Assembly (NCBI RefSeq): GCF_006439015.1
Contig: NZ_RCZG01000016.1
Span: forward strand, 30,029-94,028
Reading direction: 5' to 3'
DNA length: 64,000 nt
From: Mycolicibacterium hodleri
GTDB lineage: Bacteria > Actinomycetota > Actinomycetes > Mycobacteriales > Mycobacteriaceae
In this document: positions 16,568 through 23,945 of the stretch, one piece after another
Layout: each line of letters begins with the position of its first letter
Position numbering within the stretch: position 1 is the first letter of the stretch
Translations under genes and position numbers: made by a program
The notes under the pieces: generated by a model
Database searches by the model: none
What the model was told of the DNA's origin: nothing
The model's input: only the letters and a program-made list of their open reading frames with translations

Positions 16568-17697
16568 GACCAACCATGACGACCGAAGCGGCGCGACTCC
16601 AGAATTTCGGGCCCAACTGGTTCGCCTCGGTGATGGGCACGGGCATCGTCGCGACCGCGGGTGCGACGTTGCCGATTCACGCGCCGGGTCTGCACGTGTT
16701 CTCCCGTGTCGTGTGGGTGGTGGCCGCCGCCCTGCTGGTGGTCCTGTTGGTAGCAGTGACGGTGCAGTGGTTCCGCCATCCGACGGTGGCGCGGGCCCAT
16801 TCCCGCAACCCGCAGATGGCGCACTTCTACGGTGCCGCCCCCATGGCGTTGATGACGGTCGGGTCGGGGGCAGTACTGATCGGCAAGGACCTGATCGGGG
16901 CGCGCATTGCGGTCGACCTCGCCTGGGTGTTGTGGACGGCAGGCACCATCGGCGGTCTCTTCACGGCAGCGACGATCCCCTTCCTGATGTTCACCCAGCT
17001 CAACGTCGAACCCGACGCGGCCTTCGGTGGCTGGCTCATGCCCGTGGTGCCGCCGATGGTGTCGGCCGCCGCGGGTGCCCTGCTGATCCCGCACATGGCG
17101 CCGGGCACCGGACGTACCACGATGTTGTACGGCTGCTACGCCATGTTCGGACTTTCGCTGATCGCGGCGCTGATCATCATCAGCATGATCTGGAGCAGGC
17201 TGGCCCTCTACGGCACCTCCGGCACGGCGCGGGTGCCGACGCTCTGGATCGTCCTTGGTCCGCTGGGGCAGGGCATCACGGCTGCGGGGCTGCTCGGGAC
17301 GGCGGCGGCGTTGGCGGTGCCACCCGAACTCGCCAACGCCATGAACGTCTTCGCGATCCTGTTCGGCGTGCCCGTGTGGGGCTTCGCGATGTTGTGGATC
17401 GTGCTGGCGGCCGAGTTGACGGTGCGCACGCTGCGACGCGGGATGCCCTTCGCCCTGACGTGGTGGAGCCTGACGTTCCCCGTCGGCACGTTCGTGACGG
17501 GCACGACGCAATTGGCGGTGCACACCGGTCTGCCGGCGTTCAAGGTGGCCGCGGTGATCGCTTATGCGGGACTCCTCGGCACGTGGGGGCTGGTCGCCGT
17601 CAGGACAGCGCGCGGCAGCGTGCAGGGAAACCTATTCGCGGCGCCACCCGCCAATGCGGGTCCGATCAAGGCGTACAAGGACCCGCCGCCTGCTTAA
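16561..17697 (+). CDS. TDT-family (TehA / SLAC1 / Mae1-like) membrane transporter
   Basis: The 378-residue protein has about ten hydrophobic helices and begins LQNFGPNWFASVMGTGIVA, the hallmark N-terminal helix of tellurite-resistance/dicarboxylate transporters (voltage-dependent anion channel fold). The mid-protein FLMFTQLN and PPMVSAAAGALL also fit. Family members export tellurite, sulfite, malate or other anions, so the substrate cannot be set from sequence. A second in-frame ATG (16576) follows five codons later. The stop TAA interlocks with the stop of the convergent SRPBCC gene within TTAA. Confidence 0.85.
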   Translation: MTRPTMTTEAARLQNFGPNWFASVMGTGIVATAGATLPIHAPGLHVFSRVVWVVAAALLVVLLVAVTVQWFRHPTVARAHSRNPQMAHFYGAAPMALMTVGSGAVLIGKDLIGARIAVDLAWVLWTAGTIGGLFTAATIPFLMFTQLNVEPDAAFGGWLMPVVPPMVSAAAGALLIPHMAPGTGRTTMLYGCYAMFGLSLIAALIIISMIWSRLALYGTSGTARVPTLWIVLGPLGQGITAAGLLGTAAALAVPPELANAMNVFAILFGVPVWGFAMLWIVLAAELTVRTLRRGMPFALTWWSLTFPVGTFVTGTTQLAVHTGLPAFKVAAVIAYAGLLGTWGLVAVRTARGSVQGNLFAAPPANAGPIKAYKDPPPA

Positions 17698-18125
17698 CCC
17701 TCGAGCGCCTTCGCGCAGCCGGCGAGAATCTGGACGAACCCCGAGCGCAGCAAAGGCGCGGTGAGCGCCTCCAGCACCTTTCCGCCTGTACGGACGGGAT
17801 GGGTGTAGGTGGTCGTCCAGTCGACGTGCGTTCCATCGCCCGACGGAGAGCAGGAGACGGTGCCGCCTTCGTGATCCAGCGGCGGAATCGACCGCACGAT
17901 CCGGTAGGAGTAGCTCCGAGGGGCGTCGTACGCCGTGATCTCCTCGCGTAACCACATGCCTGCCGCGATCGCTTCCCGTACCGCACCTGTGCCGGGTGTC
18001 GAGGCGTCGCTCCAGCGGGCGCGGAGCATGAGGCGAGCGGCAGTCAGGTTGATCGGATCGGCCAGCCAATCGAACACGCGTTCCGGAGAAGCGGCAATCG
18101 TGCGCTGAACGTGTATGCGAACCAT
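17694..18125 (-). CDS. SRPBCC / polyketide-cyclase-like ligand-binding protein
   Basis: The 143-residue protein begins VRIHVQRTIAASPERVFDWLADP, the typical first strand and helix of the START/Bet v1-like SRPBCC fold, and ends in a long C-terminal helix. These proteins bind hydrophobic ligands; some act as cyclases or toxin-like immunity factors, and most mycobacterial members are unassigned. It is convergent with the TDT gene and separated from fadA2 (same strand, upstream) by two hairpins, so it may be transcribed separately. Confidence 0.8.
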   Translation of the reverse strand: MVRIHVQRTIAASPERVFDWLADPINLTAARLMLRARWSDASTPGTGAVREAIAAGMWLREEITAYDAPRSYSYRIVRSIPPLDHEGGTVSCSPSGDGTHVDWTTTYTHPVRTGGKVLEALTAPLLRSGFVQILAGCAKALEG

Positions 18126-18140
18126 TGGCTAAAAGTAAGT

Positions 18141-18186
18141 GCCCCGTGTTGCCGTCGGGTCGGGGGGTCAGACGGCAACACGGAGC
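18141..18186 (-). terminator. Long hairpin, probable terminator downstream of fadA2
   Basis: A perfect 13-bp inverted repeat, CCGTGTTGCCGTC (18144-18156) with GACGGCAACACGG (18171-18183), extends past one mismatch to 18141 and 18186. On the minus strand it is followed by ACTTACTTTTA, a partly T-rich run. A second hairpin (18205-18216 with 18227-18238) lies nearer the fadA2 stop. Confidence 0.65.
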
Positions 18187-18241
18187 TATTACACGTATCG
18201 ACTTCTCGTCGTCGGCCGTTACACCCGCCGACGAGGAGCCA

Positions 18242-19555
18242 TCACGCCTCCAGAATCGCGGTGACGCCTTGGCCTCCGGCCGCACAGATCGAGATGAGGC
18301 CGCGTACTGGCTGTCCAGTTTCTGCCTTCTTCTCCGCCAGCTGTTTGGCCAGTTGCCCCACGATGCGTCCGCCCGTCGCAGCGAAGGGGTGACCTGCCGC
18401 CAGCGAGGACCCGTTGACGTTGAGCTTCGATCGGTCGATGGTGCCGAGCGGGGCGTCGAGGCCGAGCCGCTCCTTGCAGTACTCCTCGGAATCCCAGGCC
18501 GCGAGGGTGGCGAGCACGACTGACGCGAACGCCTCGTGGATCTCGTAGAAGTCGAAGTCCTGCAGCGCCAAGCCATTGCGGGCCAGCAGTCGCGGCACCG
18601 CGTAGGTGGGCGCCATCAGCAGACCGTCGTCACCGTTGACATAGTCGACCGCCGCCGTCTCGCCGTCGACGAAGTAGGCCAGCACCGGAATCCCGTGCTC
18701 GGCGGCCCACTCATCGGTGGACAGCAGCGCCACCGAGGCGCCGTCGGTCAGCGGCGTCGAGTTGCCTGCCGTCATGGTCGCATCGCCGTTCTTCGCGCCG
18801 AAAACCGGCTTCAGCTTGGCGAGCTTCTCGGCCGTCGAGTCGGCACGCAGATTGTTGTCGCGGTAGAGACCAAGGAACGGGCTGACGAGGTCGTCGAAGA
18901 ATCCGCGGTCGTAGGCCGCGGCCATGTTTTGGTGGCTGGCCGCGGCAAGCGCGTCCTGGTCGACGCGCTTCACGCCCATCTGCTTGGCGGTGACGGCAGC
19001 ATGCTCGCCCATCGACATGCCGGTGCGGGGCTCTCCGTTGGTGGGGATCTCGACGCCGATCGCGGCGGGCAACTTGCCGACCAGCTTGAGCCGATCGACG
19101 TTGGACTTGGCGCGACGCAGACCCAGCAGGACGCGACGCAGGTCATCGCCGAATGCGATGGGCGCGTCCGAGGTGGTGTCGACGCCTCCCGCCACCGCCG
19201 AGTCGTACTGGCCGAGGGCAATCCCGTTGGCCACCGCGATGGTCGATTGCAGGCCCGTGCCGCAGGCCTGCTGCAGGTCGTAGGCGGGTGTGTACGGCGA
19301 CAGTGCGCTGCCGAGCACGCACTCCCGCATCAGGTTGAAGTCGCGGCTGTGCTTGAGCACCGCACCGCCGACTACAGCGCCGAGGCGTTCACCCTTCAGG
19401 TTGAACCGGTCGACGAGGCCGCCGAGTGCGGCAGTGAACATGTCCTGGTTCGACGCGTTTGCATAGGCGCCGTCCGAGCGTGCGAAGGGAATCCTATTTC
19501 CGCCGAGAATTGCCACTCGACGGGTTGCCGTGCGCGGGGACTGAGTGTCGGCCAC
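18242..19555 (-). CDS. fadA2: Acetyl-CoA acyltransferase (thiolase) FadA2
   Basis: The 437-residue thiolase cleaves 3-ketoacyl-CoA with CoA in the last step of beta-oxidation, or condenses acetyl-CoA units. Conserved parts are GGNRIPFARSDGAY near the start, the nucleophile Cys in DLQQACGTGLQS, NVNGSSLAAGHPFAATGG (active-site His) and ICAAGGQG near the end. I chose the GTG at 19555, which GGAG precedes with 6-base spacing; ATGs at 19561 and 19567 lack a usable ribosome binding site. It is divergent from fabG4 over a palindrome shared with the fadE5 promoter and corresponds, from memory, to Rv0243. Confidence 0.93.
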   Translation of the reverse strand: MADTQSPRTATRRVAILGGNRIPFARSDGAYANASNQDMFTAALGGLVDRFNLKGERLGAVVGGAVLKHSRDFNLMRECVLGSALSPYTPAYDLQQACGTGLQSTIAVANGIALGQYDSAVAGGVDTTSDAPIAFGDDLRRVLLGLRRAKSNVDRLKLVGKLPAAIGVEIPTNGEPRTGMSMGEHAAVTAKQMGVKRVDQDALAAASHQNMAAAYDRGFFDDLVSPFLGLYRDNNLRADSTAEKLAKLKPVFGAKNGDATMTAGNSTPLTDGASVALLSTDEWAAEHGIPVLAYFVDGETAAVDYVNGDDGLLMAPTYAVPRLLARNGLALQDFDFYEIHEAFASVVLATLAAWDSEEYCKERLGLDAPLGTIDRSKLNVNGSSLAAGHPFAATGGRIVGQLAKQLAEKKAETGQPVRGLISICAAGGQGVTAILEA

Positions 19556-19599
19556 GTTCATCTCCATTGCTTGAATGTGGTTGCTGGGTGTCGGGGGTC

Positions 19600-19630
19600 A
19601 TACTACCCACCGTTCTTACTCTGGAGTAAG
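19600..19630. promoter_or_regulatory. Divergent fadA2/fabG4 promoter region with operator palindrome
   Basis: CTTACTC-TG-GAGTAAG (19615-19630) is an inverted repeat with 7-bp arms and the TTAC-N6-GTAA core seen before fadE5. On the minus strand TTACTC (19629-19624) and TAGTAT (19605-19600) could be the -35 and -10 of fadA2 with an 18-base spacer, so the palindrome overlaps the -35. GGTGGGTA, also present in the fadE5 operator, lies in the spacer on that strand. A further AGTAAG half-site is at 19669-19674. Confidence 0.6.
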
Positions 19631-19702
19631 TTCGTGACCGATACGACAGTCCTGGGTACTCCATCTTCAGTAAGTACCCGTTTCTCCCCGAAAGGCAGCT
19701 CT

Positions 19703-21067
19703 GTGGCTTCCGACCTGTTCTCGCAAGTGGTCAACTCCGGTCCCGGGTCGTTCCTGGCCAAGCAACTGGGCGTCCCGCAGCCGGAGACCCTCCGGCGCTA
19801 CCGCGAGGGCGAGCCGGCACTCGCCGGACCCCTGCTGATCGGCGGCGATGGGCGCGTCGCCGAACCTCTTCGCACCGCACTGGCCGAAGACTATGACCTC
19901 GTCGGTGACAACGTCGGCGGCCGCTGGGCCGACACGTTCGGCGGCCTGGTCTTCGACGCCACCGGAATCACCACCCCCGAGGGACTCAAGGCGCTGCGCG
20001 AGTTCTTCACCCCGGTGCTCCGCAACATCGGCTCCAGCGGACGCGTCGTCGTCATAGGAACCACGCCCGACCAGACGGCCAGCGTCGACGAGCGCATCGC
20101 CCAACGGGCGTTGGAGGGGTTCACCCGATCGCTCGGCAAGGAACTGCAACACGGCGCGACCATCGGACTGATCTACCTGGCCGCGGACGCCAAACCTGCG
20201 GCCACCGGCATCGAGTCGACCGTGCGATTCCTGCTGTCGGCCAAGTCGGCCTACGTCGATGCGCAGGTGTTCTACGTCGACGCCAAGGACTCGGCGCCAC
20301 CGGCCGACTGGGACAAGCCGCTCGAGGGCAAGGTCGCGTTGGTGACGGGCGCCGCCCGAGGCATCGGCGCCGAGATCGCCAAGGTCTTCGCCCGCGACGG
20401 GGCCAAGGTTGTCGCGATCGACGTAGAAAACTCAGCGGAGGCACTCGCCGAGACGGCTACCAAGGTGGGCGGAACGGCGCTGGCCCTCGACGTCACCGCC
20501 GCCGACGCCGTCGACCGCATCACCGAGCATCTGCGCGAGCACTACTCCGACTTCAACGGGGGCAAGGCCGACGTACTGGTGAACAACGCCGGCATCACCC
20601 GCGACAAGCTGCTGGCCAACATGGACGACGGGCGCTGGGACTCGGTCGTCGCGGTCAATCTGCTCGCCCCGCAACGGCTCGCCCAGGGCTTGGTGGACAA
20701 CGGCACGATCGGCGAGGGTGGCCGCGTCGTCGGTCTCTCCTCGATGGCGGGCATCGCGGGCAACCGCGGCCAGACCAACTACGCCGCCACCAAGGCAGGC
20801 ATGATCGGTATGACGCAGGCCCTCGCACCGATATTCGGCGAGAAGGGCATCACGATCAACGCCATCGCACCGGGATTCATCGAGACCAAGATGACGGAGG
20901 CGATCCCCTTGGCCACCCGTGAGGTCGGCCGTCGACTCAACTCCCTGTTCCAGGGCGGCCAGCCCGTCGACGTTGCCGAGGCCATCGCATACTTCGCCAG
21001 TCCCGCCTCGAATGCCGTCACCGGCAATACCATTCGGGTGTGCGGCCAGGCCATGTTGGGGGCGTGA
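19703..21067 (+). CDS. fabG4: 3-oxoacyl-[acyl-carrier-protein / CoA] reductase FabG4
   Basis: The 454-residue length and two-part build match mycobacterial FabG4, a high-molecular-weight FabG. Residues 1 to about 200 form a degenerate flavodoxin-like domain (ASDLFSQVVNSGPGSFLAKQ), and the C-terminal half is a classical short-chain dehydrogenase with TGAARGIGAEI (cofactor loop), NNAGITRD and SSMAGIAGNRGQTNYAATKAG (Ser-Tyr-Lys triad). It is an NADH-linked 3-ketoacyl reductase. The GTG at 19703 follows AAAGG; the frame runs open far upstream through fadA2 antisense, which is a shadow. It heads an operon with htdX 37 bases downstream. Confidence 0.94.
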   Translation: MASDLFSQVVNSGPGSFLAKQLGVPQPETLRRYREGEPALAGPLLIGGDGRVAEPLRTALAEDYDLVGDNVGGRWADTFGGLVFDATGITTPEGLKALREFFTPVLRNIGSSGRVVVIGTTPDQTASVDERIAQRALEGFTRSLGKELQHGATIGLIYLAADAKPAATGIESTVRFLLSAKSAYVDAQVFYVDAKDSAPPADWDKPLEGKVALVTGAARGIGAEIAKVFARDGAKVVAIDVENSAEALAETATKVGGTALALDVTAADAVDRITEHLREHYSDFNGGKADVLVNNAGITRDKLLANMDDGRWDSVVAVNLLAPQRLAQGLVDNGTIGEGGRVVGLSSMAGIAGNRGQTNYAATKAGMIGMTQALAPIFGEKGITINAIAPGFIETKMTEAIPLATREVGRRLNSLFQGGQPVDVAEAIAYFASPASNAVTGNTIRVCGQAMLGA

Positions 21068-21078
21068 GGTGACGGCGG

Positions 21079-21094
21079 GCAGGAGCGAAGCGAC
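21079..21094 (+). repeat. Copy of the dispersed GTCGCTNCGCTCC repeat (reverse orientation)
   Basis: GCAGGAGCGAAGCGAC is the reverse complement of GTCGCTTCGCTCCTGC, found near-identically at 25671, 32801, 33672, 33708 and 35137. This copy lies between the fabG4 stop and the htdX ribosome binding site. Confidence 0.6.
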
Positions 21095-21104
21095 AAGGGG
21101 AACA

Positions 21105-21950
21105 ATGAGTAGTCAGCCGAGTGGGCTTCGCAACATGGCCTTGGCCGCCGCCGGAGCATTGCCGTTCGTCTCGCGCGGGGACGCGATCCCCCAACGGACG
21201 GCCACGGTCTCAGACCTCGCCATCGACCGGGCCAACGTTGCTGCCTACGCCGCGGTGACCGGGTTGCGGTTTGGTGACACGGTGCCGCTGACCTATCCGT
21301 TCGCCTTGACGTTCCCATCGGTGATGTCACTGGTCAGCGGGTTCGACTTCCCCTTCGCCGCAATGGGATCGGTTCACGTCGAGAACCACATCACCCAACA
21401 CCGGCCCATCGCCGTCACCGACACCGTCGGCGTCAAGGTGCATGCGGAGAATCTGCGGGAGCACCGCAAGGGGCTGCTGGTCGACCTCATCACCGACGTC
21501 AGCGTCGGCAACGAGACCGCGTGGCACCAGGTGACGACGTTCCTGCATCAGCAGCGAACCAGCCTGTCGGATGAACCCAAGCCGGAGCAGAAGAAGCAGC
21601 GCAAGCTGCCACCGCCGAATGCGGTCCTGCACATCACGCCCGGCCAGATCCGTCAATACGCGTCTGTCGGCGGCGACCACAATCCGATCCACACCAGTTC
21701 GATCGGTGCGAAGCTGTTCGGCTTTCCCACCTCGATCGCCCACGGAATGTTCAGCGCCGCAGCCGTACTGGCCAACATCGAAGGCCAGTTCCCCGACGCC
21801 GTCGAGTACTCGGTGCGCTTCGGCAAGCCGGTACTGCTACCCGCCCGCGTAGGCCTCTACGTGGATCGCGTGGCCAATGGCTGGGAACTGGCGCTGCGCA
21901 ACATGTCCAAGGGTTATCCGCACCTGACGGGAACGGTCACCGCCCTCTAG
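21105..21950 (+). CDS. htdX: (3R)-hydroxyacyl dehydratase HtdX (double hot-dog MaoC type)
   Basis: The 281-residue protein has two hot-dog halves. The first is degenerate (LTYPFALTFPSVMSLVSGFDFPF), and the second carries the hydratase motif YASVGGDHNPIHTSSIGAKLFGF with the catalytic Asp and His. It interconverts 3-hydroxyacyl and 2-enoyl thioesters (ACP or CoA). The ATG at 21105 follows AAGGGGAAC. It is co-transcribed with fabG4, so reductase and dehydratase act in sequence; the order matches Rv0242c-Rv0241c as I recall. A longer frame opens at 20919 but lies inside fabG4. Confidence 0.93.
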   Translation: MSSQPSGLRNMALAAAGALPFVSRGDAIPQRTATVSDLAIDRANVAAYAAVTGLRFGDTVPLTYPFALTFPSVMSLVSGFDFPFAAMGSVHVENHITQHRPIAVTDTVGVKVHAENLREHRKGLLVDLITDVSVGNETAWHQVTTFLHQQRTSLSDEPKPEQKKQRKLPPPNAVLHITPGQIRQYASVGGDHNPIHTSSIGAKLFGFPTSIAHGMFSAAAVLANIEGQFPDAVEYSVRFGKPVLLPARVGLYVDRVANGWELALRNMSKGYPHLTGTVTAL

Positions 21951-21959
21951 GGCACCGCT

Positions 21960-22015
21960 GAGCAGACACATAAGTACCGCGAAACGCCGGGTTACGGGGA
22001 CCTATGCGTCTGCTC
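21960..22015. repeat. Long imperfect inverted repeat between convergent htdX and tetR
   Basis: GAGCAGAC (21960-21967) pairs with GTCTGCTC (22008-22015), and pairing continues imperfectly through CATAAGTACC versus GGACCTATG. The loop is about 20 bases. It covers the last codons of the TetR gene. It may be a bidirectional terminator or one copy of a dispersed palindromic intergenic repeat. Confidence 0.6.
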
Positions 22016-22619
22016 GGAAGGGAATCTCTGCCGGCCTACCCTTCAGGCCGCGCCAGAACAGGTTGATCATCAGCTCGGCGGCCTCGTGAACGTCGGCGTC
22101 GCCGGTGCTCACTCGCGTCGCAACGGCCTCACCGGCACCCACCAGCGCAACGGCCATCATGTCGAAATCGGTGTCCGGCTGAGGGTTTCGAGTACCCGAC
22201 TGAAGCAGTCTGCCGACCAGATCGATGATCCGCTCGCGGCCCTCGCGCACCGTGTGGGCGAACGCCTGCGAACTGGTCGCCTGGGTGTAAAGCACCATCC
22301 AGGAGGCGCGGTTGGTGTCGATGTAGCTGAGGAACGCCACCACCGCGGTGCGCAGTAGATCCTTGGGGTTTTCGGTGAAGTCGATCTCGGCGCGCACCGA
22401 TTCCACGAAGCGGCCCAGCTCACGATCCAGGCAGGCGCCGAACAGTTCCTCCTTGGAACCGTAGTAGAGATACAACATCGGCTTGGAAATCTCGGCCTGC
22501 GCGGCGATCGCGTCCATCGAGGTCTCGTGATACCCGTTCACCGAAAACATCTGTACGGCGGCATCGAGCATCTGTTGCTCACGGACCGCGCGCGGCAACC
22601 GCTTCGTTCCACCTGCCAT
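22002..22619 (-). CDS. TetR-family transcriptional regulator
   Basis: The 205-residue protein has an N-terminal TetR HTH (MLDAAVQMFSVNGYHETSMD, then SKPMLYLYYGSKEELFGACL) and a C-terminal ligand-binding helical domain ending in FWRGLKGRPAEIPF. It follows lpqI by 28 bases on the same strand and is convergent with htdX. CCCAGAGTAA just before its start (TTACTCTGGG on its own strand) matches nine bases of the fadA2/fabG4 palindrome, so it is a good candidate for the repressor of fadE5, fadA2 and fabG4-htdX with autoregulation; that link is inference. Position recalls Rv0238. Confidence 0.92.
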   Translation of the reverse strand: MAGGTKRLPRAVREQQMLDAAVQMFSVNGYHETSMDAIAAQAEISKPMLYLYYGSKEELFGACLDRELGRFVESVRAEIDFTENPKDLLRTAVVAFLSYIDTNRASWMVLYTQATSSQAFAHTVREGRERIIDLVGRLLQSGTRNPQPDTDFDMMAVALVGAGEAVATRVSTGDADVHEAAELMINLFWRGLKGRPAEIPFRADA

Positions 22620-22647
22620 CAGCCCAGAGTAAGCACTCGCGGCGGTT

Positions 22648-23883
22648 TCAGCCCCCGCAGCGCGGACTCTTTCCCTTGAGCGCGGCGATTCGCAGCACGG
22701 AGTCGTCGACCTTCTTCATGTCGAGCCCGCCCTCGCTCACGGCGGCTTCCAGCGCGTCGAGCACACCGGGAACCTCGTCGGTGGTGATCCACAGGGCGAT
22801 GTCGGCGCCGGCCTGCAGCGCCTTGAGAGCTGCCTGAGCCACGGTGTACTGCTGGTTGATGGCGCCCATGCTGGAGATGTCGTCGGTGAACACCACGCCG
22901 TTGAAGGGCAACCCGCCGTAACCGCCACTGCGCAGCAGTCCGTAGGCGGGTGCGCTCAGGCTGGCGGGATCAGCACCGGTGAGTCCGGGGACCTGCATGT
23001 GGCCGACCATCACGGTGGTTCCGGGCAACTGGGCCAACTCCCGGTAGGGCACCAGGTCGTTGGTCATCAGCTCCGAGAGCGGCGGTGTCACCACACCCCC
23101 CAAGTGCGAGTCACCGGACGCGTGACCGTGCCCGGGAAAGTGCTTGAGCACCGGCGTGATTCCGGCGTCGAGGAGTCCCCGCGCGTACGCACCCGCGTAC
23201 GCGGTGACCTTCGCGGGGTCGGCGCTGAACGAACGGTCTCCGATCACGGTGTCGTCGTCCTGGTCGGAGACGTCGACGACCGGAGCGAAGTCGATGGTGA
23301 TGCCCAGGGCCTTCATGGCCTGGCCGCGGGTCAGCGCGATGTCGTGTACTTCCTGTGCCGACGCCGTCTGACCGAGGACGCGCGCCGACGGCTGCACGCC
23401 GATCATGCTCTTGAGCCGCGAGACCCGGCCGCCTTCCTCGTCGGTGCTCACCGCCAGCGGAAGCGGACCTGACGAGGCGGCGATCTCCCTGAGGGGATCG
23501 CCCATCATGGTCAGGTCGGTCCAGCTTCCGATCATGATGCCGCCGACGTGGTCCTTGGCCACCACCGCGCGCGCATCGTCGGCGCCCGTGACACCGACCA
23601 TCAGCAGTTGGGCCAGCTTGTCGCGGGTGGACATGGCCGCCAGCAGCGCATCGCCCTCGCCGCAGGCAGGTGGGCCCGGCGGCGGTAGAGGCGCCGAACT
23701 GGCCGCTGACGCGCCCGGGGTCGACGCGTCCGGGGCATCGACCGACGCACTGCGGTGCTTGACGAAGTACACACTGCCCACGACGACGACGGCGATGACG
23801 GCGACGGCGAGCACGATCGACACGATGGTGGATCGTTGGCTGGCGCCCCTGGAGTCATCCTGTGAATTACGGCCCAGCGGCAT
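22648..23883 (-). CDS. lpqI: Beta-N-acetylglucosaminidase, glycoside hydrolase family 3 (LpqI-like)
   Basis: The 411-residue NagZ/LpqI-type enzyme removes N-acetylglucosamine from muropeptides during cell-wall recycling. It has the GH3 signature LKHFPGHGHASGDSHLGG and a catalytic Asp in GVVFTDDISSMGA. In M. tuberculosis LpqI is a lipoprotein, but here the N-terminus is a single uncleaved helix (IVSIVLAVAVIAVVVVGSVYFV) with no lipobox Cys, so the protein would be anchored by a membrane segment. A Ser/Pro/Ala linker (about 50-72) leads to the catalytic domain. It is divergent from the pseudokinase and upstream of the TetR gene. Confidence 0.9.
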   Translation of the reverse strand: MPLGRNSQDDSRGASQRSTIVSIVLAVAVIAVVVVGSVYFVKHRSASVDAPDASTPGASAASSAPLPPPGPPACGEGDALLAAMSTRDKLAQLLMVGVTGADDARAVVAKDHVGGIMIGSWTDLTMMGDPLREIAASSGPLPLAVSTDEEGGRVSRLKSMIGVQPSARVLGQTASAQEVHDIALTRGQAMKALGITIDFAPVVDVSDQDDDTVIGDRSFSADPAKVTAYAGAYARGLLDAGITPVLKHFPGHGHASGDSHLGGVVTPPLSELMTNDLVPYRELAQLPGTTVMVGHMQVPGLTGADPASLSAPAYGLLRSGGYGGLPFNGVVFTDDISSMGAINQQYTVAQAALKALQAGADIALWITTDEVPGVLDALEAAVSEGGLDMKKVDDSVLRIAALKGKSPRCGG

Positions 23884-23945
23884 GGGCCGAATCGTAGCGT
23901 GCAGCGTCGGCGACGCCCGTCGCCGTGCTGGGTAATCTCGCGCGT

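Noticed and set aside
16348..17951. Alternative frames over the TDT transporter, in both directions
   Set aside because: Hydrophobic helices appear only in the frame starting at 16561; the others are His/Arg/Gly-rich shadows.
18536..19702. Long plus-strand frame leading into FabG4
   Set aside because: It is antisense to fadA2; FabG4 homology starts at the GTG at 19703.
20919..21104. N-terminal extension of HtdX
   Set aside because: Lies within fabG4 in another frame and has no hot-dog similarity; ATG 21105 has a good ribosome binding site.
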